This document shows positions 4,862 through 5,395 of a DNA stretch of 5,395 nt, one piece after another (within the stretch, counting starts at the first letter, position 1; every line of letters begins with the position of its first letter). Made by a program: the position numbers and the translations under genes. The stretch comes from an uncultured Clostridia bacterium. Its GTDB lineage: Bacteria; Bacillota; Clostridia; Christensenellales; Aristaeellaceae. The notes below the pieces were generated by a model, which had not been told where the DNA came from, made no database searches, and was given only the letters and a program-made list of their open reading frames with translations. Location of the stretch: assembly GCA_945877525.1 (NCBI GenBank), contig CAMDVP010000206.1:1-5395 (forward strand), read 5' to 3'.

Positions 4862-5395
4862 ATGCCGCCGAAAATCCGTTATGACCGGGAGGCCGTGCTG
4901 CAGGCCGCCTACCGCATTGCCCGTTCGCAGGGGGCGGAGGCCGTGAACGCCCGGGCCATCGCCCGGGAGCTGGGCTGTTCCACCCAGCCGATTTTCCGTG
5001 CCTTCAGCGGTATGGAAGAGCTGCGTCAGGAGCTGCTTGGCCTTGCCAGGACATGCTACAACAGTTATATGGCCCGTAGCGCCGCCCTGGCCGACAAGCC
5101 CTACAAGGGAACCGGCATGGCTTATATTCTCTTTGCCCGGGAGGAGCCGCATCTGTTCCGCATGCTGTTTATGCGGGACCGCCTGCAGGAGGGCGGTGCG
5201 TTGGGCTCCGATGACGACAATCTGGAATATGTGATTCATCTGATTTGCGAAGCCACCGGCCTTGACCACGGCACCGCCCTGGCCTTCCACCTGGAGCTTT
5301 GGGTGTTCACCCACGGCCTGGCGGTGCTAATCGCCACGCGATACCTGCCCTACGATGAAGTGGAGATCAGTCGCATGCTCAGCGATCAGTATGAG
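4862..5395 (+). CDS. TetR/AcrR-family regulator with WHG domain, 3' end beyond window
   Basis: The frame is open to the right edge, giving 178 residues without a stop; relatives are usually only slightly longer. Residues 1-50 are a TetR N-terminal DNA-binding domain, with the recognition region RAIARELGCSTQPIFRAF (31-48) and the MEEL boundary after it. The ligand-binding part contains GTGMAYILFAREEPHLFRMLF (84-104) and the WHG signature LWVFTHGLAVLIA (146-158, Trp147, His151, Gly152), placing it with the TetR_C_33/WHG subgroup. The start at 4862 is preferred because GGGAGGG (4849-4855) is six bases upstream; the in-frame ATG at 4856 directly abuts that site. Divergent to the ABC exporter, it is probably its local repressor, responding to an unknown small molecule. 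The N-terminus has the MPPKIRYDRE form common in clostridial members. Confidence 0.92.
   Translation, partial: MPPKIRYDREAVLQAAYRIARSQGAEAVNARAIARELGCSTQPIFRAFSGMEELRQELLGLARTCYNSYMARSAALADKPYKGTGMAYILFAREEPHLFRMLFMRDRLQEGGALGSDDDNLEYVIHLICEATGLDHGTALAFHLELWVFTHGLAVLIATRYLPYDEVEISRMLSDQYE

Noticed and set aside
4826..5314. 162-codon ORF on the minus strand
   Set aside because: It is antisense to the TetR-family gene, which has clear HTH and WHG motifs, a promoter and a ribosome binding site.

Overview
The window looks like chromosomal DNA from a GC-rich, low-AT Firmicute, most likely a gut-type member of Clostridia. This is inferred from the gene families (short Gram-positive CysE, ComEA-like helix-hairpin-helix protein, YtrB-like ABC ATPase with an ABC-2 permease, WHG-type TetR regulator), from strong GGAGG ribosome binding sites and from sigma-A-type promoters. 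It has three transcription units in a compact layout.

Positions 1-3104, minus strand, read from right to left: a strong promoter (3104-3076), a leader of about 235 nt, then cysE, cysS, a ComEA-like HhH membrane protein, a small DUF2500-like protein and the first nine codons of dnaX, which runs off the left edge. The genes overlap by ATGA or are separated by 3-11 nt, so they form one operon. CysE makes O-acetylserine for cysteine synthesis and CysS charges tRNA-Cys, so the first two genes both serve cysteine supply to the ribosome.

The most interesting element is the cysE leader. No canonical T-box, the usual Firmicute solution, was found. It holds instead a well-started 41-codon ORF (2927-3052) that ends in ...RCCPDRG, with tandem Cys codons five codons before its stop, followed by mutually exclusive RNA helices. 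The only strong Shine-Dalgarno sequence before cysE lies 30 nt from the cysE AUG, with a GC-rich hairpin of 20 nt between them. I read this as a candidate cysteine-responsive leader-peptide attenuator acting mainly on translation; it is a prediction from sequence.

Positions 3113-4772, minus strand: a two-gene ABC exporter operon with its own promoter and an intrinsic terminator just upstream of the cys promoter. The ATPase gene is broken by an apparent one-base deletion at its ABC signature motif, which is either a sequence error or a real inactivation.

Positions 4804-5395, plus strand: a divergent TetR/AcrR-family regulator, cut by the right edge. A perfect 14-bp palindrome covers the ABC promoter start region and is a candidate operator for it. 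Several long antisense ORFs opposite the real genes are GC-bias artefacts.
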